The notes under the pieces: generated by a model
What the model saw: the letters and a program-made list of their open reading frames with translations, nothing else
Database searches by the model: none
Told to the model about the DNA's origin: nothing
Position numbers and translations under genes: made by a program
Shown here: positions 16,676 to 24,951 of the stretch, in pieces
How the letters are laid out: each line of letters starts with the position of its first letter
Position numbering within the stretch: the stretch's first letter is position 1
Source of the DNA: Nocardia carnea
GTDB lineage: Bacteria; Actinomycetota; Actinomycetes; Mycobacteriales; Mycobacteriaceae
Direction: 5' to 3'
Length of the DNA: 48,867 nucleotides
Assembly: GCF_029869215.1 (NCBI RefSeq)
Contig: NZ_JARWPM010000350.1
Span: forward strand, 1-48,867

Positions 16676-17410
16676 CTATCCGGCCGCTCCCGTGGTGAGG
16701 CCCATGCCGGCGGCGAGGTCGGTGAGGACTGCGTCGAAGAGGACGTCCGGGTCGCTGACCGGCATGGGGTAGTTGCCGAAGACTTCGAGTGTCACGTGGC
16801 CGTAGAGACGGACCCAGACCGTCATCATCAGATATGCCACGCCGAGGTCGAACTTCTCGGCCGGAAATTTCTGATCCGACCCCGCGAGGAGCGCCATGAG
16901 TTCACTTTGGAACGCGAGCAGGTCCGTTCGGAGTGCTTCCGGGATGGATTCGACCGGCGGAGTCGCGAGGTCGTAGGCCGCGAGTAGTTTGCCGGCGGCT
17001 TCCAGGAAGACCAGGCCGAAGGATTCGTCGAAGCGGCGGACCGTGCCCGAGCCGTCTTCGGCCGGGGAGGCGAAGACCAGGGTGAATTCGTTGCGGTGGG
17101 CCAGGGCCCAGCGGCGGAAGGCGCGGCAGATGGCGAAGAGGCGGACCACCCCGTCGTCCGGGAGTTCGGCGACCTGCGCGGCGAGGTCGTCGGCCAGGCG
17201 GCGGCAGATATCGCGGCGGAGGGCGGCGAGGAGGTCTTCGCGGGACGGGTAGTAGCGGTAGAGGGCGGGGGCGGTGATACCGAGTTCACGCGCGATGGCG
17301 CGGAGGGTCAGGGCCTCCGCGCCATGGGCGACCAGGAGTTCCGCGGCTACGCGCCGGATGTCCGCGTCGCTGACCGCGGGCATCCGGCCGCGCCGGGCGG
17401 GGGGTGTCAT
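16676..17410 (-). CDS. TetR-family transcriptional regulator
   Basis: This is a 244-residue repressor. Its N-terminal HTH (about 10-60) reads AAELLVAHGAEALTLRAIAR, then ITAPALYRYYPSREDLL, an unmistakable TetR domain; the C-terminal ligand domain has the WxxLYGHVTLE-type helix of the TetR_C_13/WHG group. Its ATG overlaps the stop of the CYP125-like gene (ATGA), so the two are one operon, with TetR last. A 29-bp nested dyad upstream of the P450 is the best candidate operator, implying autoregulation together with the P450. It is not an obvious KstR. The ligand may be a steroid or its CoA ester, by inference. Confidence 0.92.
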   Translation of the reverse strand: MTPPARRGRMPAVSDADIRRVAAELLVAHGAEALTLRAIARELGITAPALYRYYPSREDLLAALRRDICRRLADDLAAQVAELPDDGVVRLFAICRAFRRWALAHRNEFTLVFASPAEDGSGTVRRFDESFGLVFLEAAGKLLAAYDLATPPVESIPEALRTDLLAFQSELMALLAGSDQKFPAEKFDLGVAYLMMTVWVRLYGHVTLEVFGNYPMPVSDPDVLFDAVLTDLAAGMGLTTGAAG

Positions 17411-18633
17411 TCGTAGGCGACCTGCCAATTCTTGATGCCGTTGAGCCAACCCGACCGTAGCCGAACGGGTTCGGCGACCTGTCGGAGGTTCGGCATCACA
17501 TCGGCGATAGCGTTGAAGATGAGGTCGAGTTGCAGGCGGGCCAGGTTGGCGCCGACGCAGTAGTGGGTGCCGGTGCCGCCGAAGCCGACGTGCGGGTTCG
17601 GGTTGCGGGTGCAGTCGAATTCGAAGGGCTTGGTGAAATGGTCTTCGTCGAAGTTGGCGGAGGCGTAGAAGAGGCCGACGCGCTGGCCCTTCTTGATGGC
17701 CTGACCGCCGATTTCGGTGTCCTGCAAGGTGGTTCGCTGGAAGGCGATCACCGGGGTGGCCCAGCGGACGATCTCGTCGGGGGCGGTGCGGGGGCGTTCG
17801 GCGCGGTAGAGCTCCCACTGCTCGGGGTTGTCGACGAAGGCCTTCATGCCGTGGGTGGTGGCGTTGCGGGTGGTTTCGTTACCGGCCACGGCGAGCAGGA
17901 TAACGAACCAGGCGAACTCTTCGGAGCTCAGGGCTTCGCCGTCGATATCGGCGCTGAGGAGCTGGGTGATGATGTCGTCGGCGGGGCAGCCGCGGCGTTC
18001 CTCGGCGAGGTTCCAGGCGTAGCCCATCACCTGGGCGTTGGCCATCTTGTAGCTGTCGGCGTACTGGGGGTCGTCGTAGCCCATCATCTGGTTGGACCAC
18101 TCGAAGAGTTTGCCGCGATCTTCCTGCGGCACACCGAGCAGTTCGGCGATGGCCTGGAGCGGGAGTTCGCAGGCGACCTGTTCGACGAAATCGCCGCCGC
18201 CGGTTTTCTTGGCGTCGTGCACGATCCGTTCGGCGCGCTCGCGCAGGGCGTCGCGCAGGCTCTGGATGGCACGGGGGGTGAAACCGCGGGAGATGATGCG
18301 GCGCAGTTTGTCGTGTTCCGGCGGGTCGGTGTTGACCAGCATGGCGCGCTGGATGTCGATCTCGTCGCGGGTGATCTCACCGTTGAAGCGGATGACCGCG
18401 GTGTTGGCGTTGGTGGAGTAGACCTCGGAGTTCTTGGAGATCTCCTTGATGTGGTCGAGTTTGCTCACCACCCAGTAGCCGCCGTCGTCGAAGCCGCTGA
18501 CGCCGTCGGGCTGATCGACCCACCAGACGGGGGCGGTGCGGCGCAGCTCGGCCCATTCCTCGATCGGCAGCCGGGCGGAGAGCAGGTCGGGGTCGGTGAA
18601 ATCGAAGTCGTGGGACAGGGACGGTGCGGTCAC
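17407..18633 (-). CDS. CYP125-like steroid C26/C27 monooxygenase (cytochrome P450)
   Basis: This is a 408-residue P450 whose C-terminal half closely follows mycobacterial CYP125 as I know it: AVAGNETTRNATTHGMKAF, DEIVRWATPVIAFQRTTLQD, HVGFGGTGTHYCVGANLAR and LRSGWLNGIKNWQVAY. CYP125 starts cholesterol side-chain degradation by oxidising the terminal methyl to a carboxylate. The I-helix has AGNETT in place of AGHETT, as in that family. The GTG start at 18633 is preceded by AAAGGAG; the longer frame to 18750 covers the promoter. The operon partner is TetR, with no other sterol genes nearby, so this may be a paralogue acting on another steroid or branched lipid. Confidence 0.9.
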   Translation of the reverse strand: MTAPSLSHDFDFTDPDLLSARLPIEEWAELRRTAPVWWVDQPDGVSGFDDGGYWVVSKLDHIKEISKNSEVYSTNANTAVIRFNGEITRDEIDIQRAMLVNTDPPEHDKLRRIISRGFTPRAIQSLRDALRERAERIVHDAKKTGGGDFVEQVACELPLQAIAELLGVPQEDRGKLFEWSNQMMGYDDPQYADSYKMANAQVMGYAWNLAEERRGCPADDIITQLLSADIDGEALSSEEFAWFVILLAVAGNETTRNATTHGMKAFVDNPEQWELYRAERPRTAPDEIVRWATPVIAFQRTTLQDTEIGGQAIKKGQRVGLFYASANFDEDHFTKPFEFDCTRNPNPHVGFGGTGTHYCVGANLARLQLDLIFNAIADVMPNLRQVAEPVRLRSGWLNGIKNWQVAYE

Positions 18634-18719
18634 GATGACTCCTTTGACGCGGTACGTGCGGTTCGCGGAGGCCGCGGCGGGAGGTAGCGCGATGCCTCCT
18701 CGGCGAACAGTCAACAGGA

Positions 18720-18771
18720 GTGAACCACACCACACCGCATTTGTGAACACCCTTTAGTAAATTACGTTCAC
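18720..18771. promoter_or_regulatory. candidate TetR operator region of the CYP125-like operon
   Basis: A 29-bp nested dyad spans 18743-18771. The outer arms GTGAAC and GTTCAC are perfect and centred on 18757; an inner dyad TTTAGTAAA (18753-18761) has exactly the same centre. A third GTGAAC lies at 18720-18725, 23 bp before the next one, which itself is 23 bp before the inverted copy. The site is 110-138 bp upstream of the P450 start. The co-transcribed TetR is the likely ligand. Confidence 0.5.
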
Positions 18772-18943
18772 TTATTCGGGCAGGCATTCGGTGACAGCGC
18801 TTCAGCAAACTTTTTGCAAACATGGCGGAACCGGTCGGGAATCAGGGCCGAAACGGCCGTCCTCGGGTATCCGGCACGGTGAAGGCGGGTCTATTGTGGT
18901 AGCCGCATGAGCAAGACTCCCACAGCCCAGGAGGACGAAGCGC

Positions 18944-19246
18944 ATGACAACCATGGAAATGCCGCACGTCAGCGAATGCACAGTGAACGACTGTTCCTAC
19001 AACGATCACGACGGCTGCCACGCCTACGCGATCAACGTCTCCGGCCAGAACGGCAGCGCCGATTGCGCGACGTTCATCCCGCTGGCCACCAAGGGCGGTC
19101 TGGATACCGTCACGAGCATGGTCGGCGCCTGCCAGCGGGCGGATTGCACGCACAACACCGACCTCGAATGCACCGCCGGTGAGATCCGGGTCGGACCCGG
19201 GAGCGGGGAGCATTCCGCGCGCTGCATGACCTACACCCCCAGCTGA
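18944..19246 (+). CDS. tandem DUF1540 cysteine-rich protein
   Basis: This is a 100-residue protein with two DUF1540 units. The first has ECTVNDCSYNDHDGCHAYAI ending in DCATF; the second has ACQRADCTHNTDLECTAGEI ending in RCMTY. Each has four conserved cysteines (CxxxxC, C, C), suggesting metal binding or disulfide-stabilised small folds. DUF1540 proteins are common in Actinobacteria and clostridia, and no function is established. A perfect AGGAGG ribosome site precedes the ATG. It stands alone; a direct repeat of GCAAAC (18805-18810 and 18816-18821) lies upstream. Confidence 0.88.
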   Translation: MTTMEMPHVSECTVNDCSYNDHDGCHAYAINVSGQNGSADCATFIPLATKGGLDTVTSMVGACQRADCTHNTDLECTAGEIRVGPGSGEHSARCMTYTPS

Positions 19247-19406
19247 CCTACGGCACCGTCCCGGCACGGGAGACCGCGCACCCCGCGCCGGGGCGAAGCC
19301 GCGCCCATCGTTGCCCGCCATTGCGACGGTTGCCGGATTCCGCCGCCCGGATCCCGGGCGATAGACCTCCGGAGCGTGCGACGGCCGCCCCGGCAGGACC
19401 TTCGCG

Positions 19407-20000
19407 TTACAGCCCCTGCGGGCCTTCCGACCGCAGGTCGTCGACCTTACGCATCGCGGCCCGTAACTCCTCCAGCCACGATTCGGTGTGCTCGCCCACC
19501 AGTTTCACGGCCCAGGCCAGCGCGTCGGCCCGGGAGCGTGCCACGCCGGCGTCGACGAGGGTGTCGAGCACTTTGCGTTCCGGCTGCCGCAGTCGCGTCA
19601 TCACCGGCACCGCCAAATGCGTGAACAGGATTCGCTGACCGTCCACGGAGACACCCCACGCGACACTGCGCCGGTATCGCTGCTGCGCCTCGTCCGCGAT
19701 CTGCATCCGCGCCGCCCGGGTGGACTCCCGGAACCGGGCGACCGCGCCCTCCTTGGTGGCCTCGGGGATCGGGCGGGTCTTCTCGCCGCCGGTTTCCTGG
19801 TCGCCTTCCGGTTCCGGCATCGGTAGTTCGCCGATCACGACGATCTCGTCGCGGTCGATCTCGATCTCCGGCGGGCCGGTGAACCATTCGCTCGGCAGGC
19901 GGCCGGCGAACCAGTCCGGCACATCACCGGTTTCTGGAAGATCCGCCTGCTGCCACCCGCCCGGCCGGCCGAAACCGCGCCCGCGATGTCCATGCCTCAT
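19407..20000 (-). CDS. conserved hypothetical protein, possible RHH-type tail
   Basis: This is a 197-residue protein. The N-terminal part is Gly/Arg-rich (MRHGHRGRGFGRPGGWQQAD) and is followed by DWFAGRLPSEWFTGPPEIEI and DRDEIVVIGELPMPEPEGD. The C-terminal VLDTLVDAGVARSRADALAW followed by a helix resembles ribbon-helix-helix or CopG-like segments. I recall similar uncharacterised proteins in Nocardia and Streptomyces but no function. The ATG at 20000 has GAAGGTG upstream. Three direct GTAATC repeats, 25-46 nt upstream of the start on its strand, could be an autoregulatory site. It is divergent from the DNA ligase. Confidence 0.8.
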   Translation of the reverse strand: MRHGHRGRGFGRPGGWQQADLPETGDVPDWFAGRLPSEWFTGPPEIEIDRDEIVVIGELPMPEPEGDQETGGEKTRPIPEATKEGAVARFRESTRAARMQIADEAQQRYRRSVAWGVSVDGQRILFTHLAVPVMTRLRQPERKVLDTLVDAGVARSRADALAWAVKLVGEHTESWLEELRAAMRKVDDLRSEGPQGL

Positions 20001-20024
20001 GACGATCACCTTCTCGTTTGCAAC

Positions 20025-20046
20025 GATTACTTGATTACAAGATTAC
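20025..20046. repeat. three direct GATTAC repeats, 8-bp period
   Basis: GATTAC occurs at 20025-20030, 20033-20038 and 20041-20046, exactly 8 bp apart, each separated by two bases. They sit between the divergent hypothetical gene (start 20000) and the ligase. Spacing close to one helical turn minus two bases suits tandem binding by a small dimeric regulator. Confidence 0.6.
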
Positions 20047-20241
20047 GCCGCAAACAGCACGGTGCGTTCCGCCGAGAGCGAAAGACCCGGCCAGGGCCGG
20101 GGCCTTCCGGTCGTCGGACATCACGGACGAGCCGCGCTCCGCGTGTCCGTTCAGGATGCGCAGGGATCGCCCGTACTCTGCGCGCTGACCAGGCATTACT
20201 CGCGCACGACGGGAGGACGTCATGGCATCCGGACCGGGCTC

Positions 20242-21294
20242 GTGGACCGTCGGCGATACGGGACGACGCAGACACTCCCGTTCCCGGGTTCGGCTGCCGA
20301 CACCATCCGCCCGCGGCGCCGAGGCCTTGCCCTGACCGGGCCGGCGGTTCCCGCACCGATGCTGGCGGTGGCGGGCCGCGCGCCCGATACCCCGGAATGG
20401 GCGATCGAGATGAAATGGGACGGGGTTCGCGCGATCGTCGTCTGCCGGGACCGGACCTGCCGGCTCTACAGCCGCAACCGGCGCGACATCACCGACTCGT
20501 ACCCGGAGCTCGTGGCCGCGTTCACCGCGGCCGCCGGCGATCGCGACCTGGTGCTCGACGGCGAGATCATCGCGCAGACACCGGCCGGGGTGCCGTCGTT
20601 CGCGCTGCTGCAACGCCGGATGCATGTCGCGCGGCCGGGTGGTTCGCTCATCCGGGCCGTGCCGGTCCAGCTGTTCCTGTTCGATGTGCTGGCCGCGGAC
20701 GGCGAGGCACTGACCGATGCACCGTATCTGCGCCGCCGGGAACGGTTACAGGACCTCGGGTTCACCACCGCGCCGGTCCAGACGCCGCCGTACTGGCTGG
20801 ATATCGCCGCCGAGCAGGTAATGGCGGCCGCGCGTGACAACCAGCTCGAGGGCATTGTGTCGAAACGGATCGGCTCGCCGTACCGGCCGGGCCGGCGCTC
20901 CCCGGACTGGATCAAAACGCCGTTCCGCCGGACCACCGAGGCGATCGTCGCCGGCTGGACCTCGGGTAGTGGCACGGCGGCCGGTACGTTCGGGTCGCTG
21001 ATCCTCGGCGCGCACGATCCGGACGGTAATTTGGTGCACATCGGCAATGTCGGCACCGGGTTCACCTTTGCCGACCGGCGTTCCCTGCGCACTCGCCTGG
21101 ACGACCTCGCCCGCCGCGAACCGCTGTTCCCCTTGACGCCCGGCCGCGGCCGTCCCGGCACCCCTCATTGGGCGGAGCCGGTACTGGTCGGCGATATCGA
21201 ATACCGCGAATACACCGGAGACGGGCTGCGTCATCCGAGCTGGCGCGGCCTGCGCGCGGACAAGACCCCGGACGAGGTGCGCATACCGGAATGA
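20242..21294 (+). CDS. ATP-dependent DNA ligase, LigC/LigD ligase-domain type
   Basis: This is a stand-alone ligase of about 350 residues. The adenylation motif EMKWDGVRA places the nucleotidyl lysine at K58. Further motifs are SRNRRDITDSYPELV, VLDGEII, FDVLAADGEAL, EGIVSKRIGSPYRPGRRS and WIKTPF (motif V). The C-terminal OB-fold includes GSLILGAHDPDGNLVHIGNV. It seals nicks in repair, as in the actinobacterial LigC group or the ligase domain of LigD. There is no Ku, polymerase or nuclease domain alongside. The start is uncertain: GTG 20242 is compatible with family length; ATG 20359 would delete most of the leader but keep the catalytic core. Confidence 0.87.
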   Translation: MDRRRYGTTQTLPFPGSAADTIRPRRRGLALTGPAVPAPMLAVAGRAPDTPEWAIEMKWDGVRAIVVCRDRTCRLYSRNRRDITDSYPELVAAFTAAAGDRDLVLDGEIIAQTPAGVPSFALLQRRMHVARPGGSLIRAVPVQLFLFDVLAADGEALTDAPYLRRRERLQDLGFTTAPVQTPPYWLDIAAEQVMAAARDNQLEGIVSKRIGSPYRPGRRSPDWIKTPFRRTTEAIVAGWTSGSGTAAGTFGSLILGAHDPDGNLVHIGNVGTGFTFADRRSLRTRLDDLARREPLFPLTPGRGRPGTPHWAEPVLVGDIEYREYTGDGLRHPSWRGLRADKTPDEVRIPE

Positions 21295-21509
21295 AATCGC
21301 CGGAATGGTCGGAACGGGTTCTCCGGTCGTTTCGCCGAACCAATCGGCGGAATCAGCACCACGCGCGTTCGAGTTCGGCGCGCATATTCTCCCGCGCATA
21401 TGCCGGCGGATTCACGATGCGGCCGAAAGGGCTTCGGACGCCGGTCTTCACCGTGCCACACGGACAGCATGGTTGTACCGGTGAACGATTCCACGACCGA
21501 GAGTTCCGC

Positions 21510-22190
21510 TTACTTGGTAAGGATCGGATCGCCCCAGACGCCGTTGCCCAGCGCGGTACAACTCCCCGAGCTTCCGTCCACCAGGGTGAAGCCGATCGTC
21601 AAGTTCTGCACGCCGGTCACCGGGACCTCGATCTTCGGCGGCTCGCCCACCCGGATATTTCCCGAGGAAAAGATCGACGCACCGTCGGCGATCACCTCGA
21701 ACCGCAGCACCGCCGCGCTGTTCCCCCCGTCGGCCACGCCGATCGACGAGGCGAAGCGCGACCATTCACCGTTCAGGTCGTAGGTATGGCTCACCTCGGT
21801 GGCGCAGCCGCTGAACTGCTGGTAGATGGCGTGCGGGTAGGACACGCCGTTCACCGGGATCGCCCCGGTGTAGGCGGTGCTGCCGACCGGCGGCAGATCG
21901 GCCAGGTACTGCTGTATGGGGACCGTGGTGGCCGGGGCCGGTGGCGGCGCGGCCGGAGTGGCCGGACTTTCGGTCGAGGTGGCCGCGATATCGGTCTCCG
22001 GATCCGCCTCACCCGAGGCCGGGGCGACGAGCACGGTGACGACCAAACCGACGATCGCCAGTGCGAAACCGAGCCCTGCGACGAGTGTCACGCGTTGCAC
22101 GGGATCGCCGGGACGGGCGCCCGGCGCGACACGTGCCGGCGAATGCGGACTCGGATTCTGCCCGCGGGTGGGATCGGTTGGATTGGACAC
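21510..22190 (-). CDS. membrane-anchored NPCBM/NEW2-domain protein
   Basis: This is a 226-residue protein. A cytoplasmic Pro/Gly-rich N-terminus of about 28 residues is followed by a single membrane helix (VTLVAGLGFALAIVGLVV), then a Thr/Pro/Ala-rich linker. The extracytoplasmic domain from about residue 100 shows YTGAIPVNGVSYPHAIYQQF, SHTYDLNGEWSRFASSIGVAD and IGFTLVDGSSGSC. This matches NPCBM/NEW2, a carbohydrate-binding beta-sandwich. It likely binds cell-wall glycan. The GTG at 22190 is selected because sequence upstream lacks coding character. No enzyme gene is adjacent. Confidence 0.8.
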   Translation of the reverse strand: MSNPTDPTRGQNPSPHSPARVAPGARPGDPVQRVTLVAGLGFALAIVGLVVTVLVAPASGEADPETDIAATSTESPATPAAPPPAPATTVPIQQYLADLPPVGSTAYTGAIPVNGVSYPHAIYQQFSGCATEVSHTYDLNGEWSRFASSIGVADGGNSAAVLRFEVIADGASIFSSGNIRVGEPPKIEVPVTGVQNLTIGFTLVDGSSGSCTALGNGVWGDPILTK

Positions 22191-22833
22191 GCGCACACTC
22201 TTCTTCAACGAACTCGCCGGAACCCGGACGGGCGCCGCAGCAGAGATATACCACGCCCGGAGGGTGTATGGAATTGGAGCGCTTCGGTTGGCTGTACTGC
22301 CGATCACAGCGTAATGTCGCTGCCGTATCGCTGTCCCCCGAGTTCATGAAAAACACGGCGCGCCTCGGTAATTCACAACAACGGACCGGACCGTTCCGGC
22401 CGTAGGCGCATAACCGGAGAAACTTCGGACGTTTGCCCGGCGGTAGCGATGTACCGGCTGTGAACTCATGGGCACCCGGCGGCGAATACGCGACCGGAAA
22501 TCCCGGTGCGAGCGCCCGGAACGCCGGTCACGGCGCGGTCCGAAGTGATATCGGTCGCGTTCGGCGCGAAACCGAATACCGGTGAAGACGTGGGAAAATC
22601 CCGGCAGAGGTATATCCGCAGGCCCTGCCGGGGTGTTCGCGGATACCGGAATTGCCAGAAGCGTGCTGTAGGGTGATTGCAGTACCTGCGCCAGCGAGCA
22701 TGCATGTACTCCTCCGTCGCGGGATACCTGGCTTTTCGCGTCGGGACCCGCGACGCCGCCACCTCCAGGCGCGGACATCGGTCCGATCGGACGTCGCGGT
22801 ATCACCTCCGATGCCGAAAGGCGCCCATACTCC
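22191..22833. other. long intergenic/leader region upstream of the helicase
   Basis: About 640 bp with no gene I can support. Short dyads are present, for example GGTATATCCGC near 22608 with GCGGATACC near 22639. DEAD-box helicase genes often have long, structured leaders, but I recognise no riboswitch or known RNA. The divergent promoters must lie here. Confidence 0.4.
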
Positions 22834-24453
22834 ATGCCTGCCCATACTGCCGACGCGCAGAATTTCACCGACCTCGGCGTCTCCACCGGGGTCGTCGACG
22901 CACTCACGGCCGCGGGAATCTCCGCGCCGTTCCCCATCCAATCCGCCACCCTGCCCGACAGCCTCGCCGGCCGCGATGTTCTCGGCCGCGGCAAAACCGG
23001 TAGCGGGAAAACCCTGGCTTTCGCGATTCCGCTGATCGAACGGCTCGCCGGCGCCGAACGCGCCCCCGGCCGCCCGACCGGCCTGGTCCTCGCCCCGACC
23101 CGGGAGCTCGCGACCCAGATCGCGGCCACTCTCACTCCGCTGGCTCAGGTCCGCGGGCTGCGGGTGACCACCGTATTCGGCGGCGTGCCGGTGAACCGGC
23201 AGGCCAAAGCGCTGAAACAGGGTATCGATATCGTTGTCGCCTGCCCGGGCCGGCTCGAGGATCTGATGAAGCAGCGGGCGGTCGCCCTGGACACGGTGCG
23301 GATCACCGTGCTGGACGAGGCCGACCATATGGCCGATCTCGGCTTCCTGCCCGGCGTCACCCGGATCATGGCGGCGACACCCGCGAACGGCCAGCGGCTG
23401 CTGTTCTCGGCCACCCTGGACAACGGGGTCGGCAAACTGGTCGACCGTTTCCTGCACACACCGGTCACCCATTCGGTGGACGAGGCCGACGCCCCGCCGC
23501 CCAAGATGGAACACCATGTCTTCGAGATCGCGGGCGCCGCGGCGAAGAAGGAGATCATCAAGGTGCTGGCCGCGGGCAGCGGACGGCGCATCCTGTTCAT
23601 GCGCACCAAACATCACGCCCGCCGGCTCGCCGGGGAACTGACGCGGGCGGGCATCGCCGCGGTCGATCTGCACGGGAATCTCTCGCAGCCCGCGCGCGAC
23701 CGCAACCTCGCCGCGTTCGCCGCGGGCACCGCGCGCGTCATGGTCGCGACCGATATCGCCGCGCGCGGTATCCACGTGGACGATCTCGAACTGGTCGTCC
23801 ATGTCGACCCGCCCGCCGAGCACAAGGCCTATCTGCACCGATCCGGCCGCACGGCACGGGCGGGCACCGAGGGCACCGTGGTCACGCTCGTGCTGCCCGA
23901 ACAGCGCAAGGACGTCGCGGTGCTACTGCGCAAGGCCGGTATCACCGTGCAACCGCGACCGGTCACCCTCGATTCGCCGATCCTGGCCGACCTCTCGGAC
24001 GGCACCGTTCCCGTGGTCGCGGCCGAGCCGAATCCGGTGCCGCCGGAGCCCGGCAGGTCGCGGGAAGCGCAGGGCGGCCCGCGCGGTAGCCGGGGCTCGC
24101 GCGGCCGCCGTGGTGGCGGAAACGGTCGCGCTCCCGGCCATGCCGATCCGGCCGCCGAGCCGCGGTCCGCGCGGTCCGGTGCACGCGGCCGGCCCGAAAC
24201 AGCGGGGACCCGTTCCCGGCAGGGGGAAAGGTCCGGTTCCGCCGAACACGCCGGAGCGCGTGGGTCGGGCGGACGGCGCGGGAATTCGGCGGGTCGCGCC
24301 GGGGGCCGGGCGGCCGCGTCGAGCCATGAGACACACCGGCAGTCAGGTACTGCACACCGGAGCCAGTCGGGTACGAAGCGCACCACCGGTGCGGCACAGA
24401 CGGGCGCCGACACCGCACGGCGTCCCCGCCGCGCAACCCGGCCCGCCGGCTGA
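22834..24453 (+). CDS. DEAD-box ATP-dependent RNA helicase
   Basis: This is a 539-residue RhlE/DeaD-type helicase. The motifs in order are a Q-motif (FTDLGVSTGVV and PIQ), Walker A GRGKTGSGKT (51-60), PTRELATQ (about 88-95), DEAD (161-164), SAT (192-194), then VATDIAARGIHVDDLELVVH and HRSGRTARAG. From about residue 395 the tail is disordered and Arg/Gly/Ser-rich, as expected for RNA binding. It unwinds structured RNA in ribosome assembly or cold adaptation. It is single-gene with a strong hairpin terminator 12 bp after the stop. AAAGGCG upstream of the ATG is a modest ribosome site. Confidence 0.95.
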   Translation: MPAHTADAQNFTDLGVSTGVVDALTAAGISAPFPIQSATLPDSLAGRDVLGRGKTGSGKTLAFAIPLIERLAGAERAPGRPTGLVLAPTRELATQIAATLTPLAQVRGLRVTTVFGGVPVNRQAKALKQGIDIVVACPGRLEDLMKQRAVALDTVRITVLDEADHMADLGFLPGVTRIMAATPANGQRLLFSATLDNGVGKLVDRFLHTPVTHSVDEADAPPPKMEHHVFEIAGAAAKKEIIKVLAAGSGRRILFMRTKHHARRLAGELTRAGIAAVDLHGNLSQPARDRNLAAFAAGTARVMVATDIAARGIHVDDLELVVHVDPPAEHKAYLHRSGRTARAGTEGTVVTLVLPEQRKDVAVLLRKAGITVQPRPVTLDSPILADLSDGTVPVVAAEPNPVPPEPGRSREAQGGPRGSRGSRGRRGGGNGRAPGHADPAAEPRSARSGARGRPETAGTRSRQGERSGSAEHAGARGSGGRRGNSAGRAGGRAAASSHETHRQSGTAHRSQSGTKRTTGAAQTGADTARRPRRATRPAG

Positions 24454-24465
24454 TCCGACCCCTGA

Positions 24466-24514
24466 CTCGTACACCCTGGTTCACCGGTCGCGCTGATGAA
24501 CCGGGGTGTACGAG
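24466..24514 (+). terminator. hairpin terminator after the helicase gene
   Basis: Arms CTCGTACACCCTGGTTCA (24466-24483) and TGAACCGGGGTGTACGAG (24497-24514) pair over 18 positions with a single T-G mismatch and a 13-nt loop. There is no T tract, which is common for actinobacterial terminators. Confidence 0.8.
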
Positions 24515-24637
24515 ACCAGGCCGGTCACCCCGCCGCAGCCACTCGATCACCCTGCCCCGCCGTCACCCGATCCCCGCTTGTGGCACCCCGATCGCGGAAA
24601 CGCCGATCGCTCGTGCGCGATATCGCGCCGGCCGAGT

Positions 24638-24945
24638 TCAGGAACGATCGCGGCCGACCCGGAATGTCGTGCAGCCGGAGCCGTCCACGCTGCCCCGCAT
24701 CGTGTCGTCGGTGATATCGGTGGCGACGAGATCCACCATGGGGTAGCCGCCGGGCTGCTCGATCCACCCGAGTATGCTGCGGCCGCTGGATTCGACGGTC
24801 AGGGTGGGTCCGGTATCGCCTGCGCGCAGGTGTAGGCGCCGCCGCAGACAACGATTCCGCTGGGCCGGCGCGACACTCGTCGTCCACACGGGCCGGTCGC
24901 CCCTCCGGTGGCCGAGTCGACGGTGAGGGGATTCTGCGACAGCAT
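24638..24945 (-). pseudogene. possible frameshifted small exported-protein remnant
   Basis: On the minus strand, codons with strong G/C third positions read LTVESSGRSILGWIEQPGGY, then PMVDLVATDITDD and GSGCTTFRVGRDRS, ending at a TGA at 24638. Further upstream the coding-like frame changes to one reading RPSGIVVCGGAYTCAQAIPD. This suggests a frameshift near 24810. I recognise no family. It may be a decayed small Cys-containing protein, or chance. Confidence 0.3.
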
Positions 24946-24951
24946 GGAGCC

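Noticed and set aside
21168..22349. Plus-strand open frame across the NPCBM gene
   Set aside because: Composition is antisense-like and the minus strand encodes a recognisable membrane-anchored NPCBM protein.
22191..22833. Riboswitch or structured RNA upstream of the helicase
   Set aside because: Some dyads are present but no known riboswitch core was recognised.
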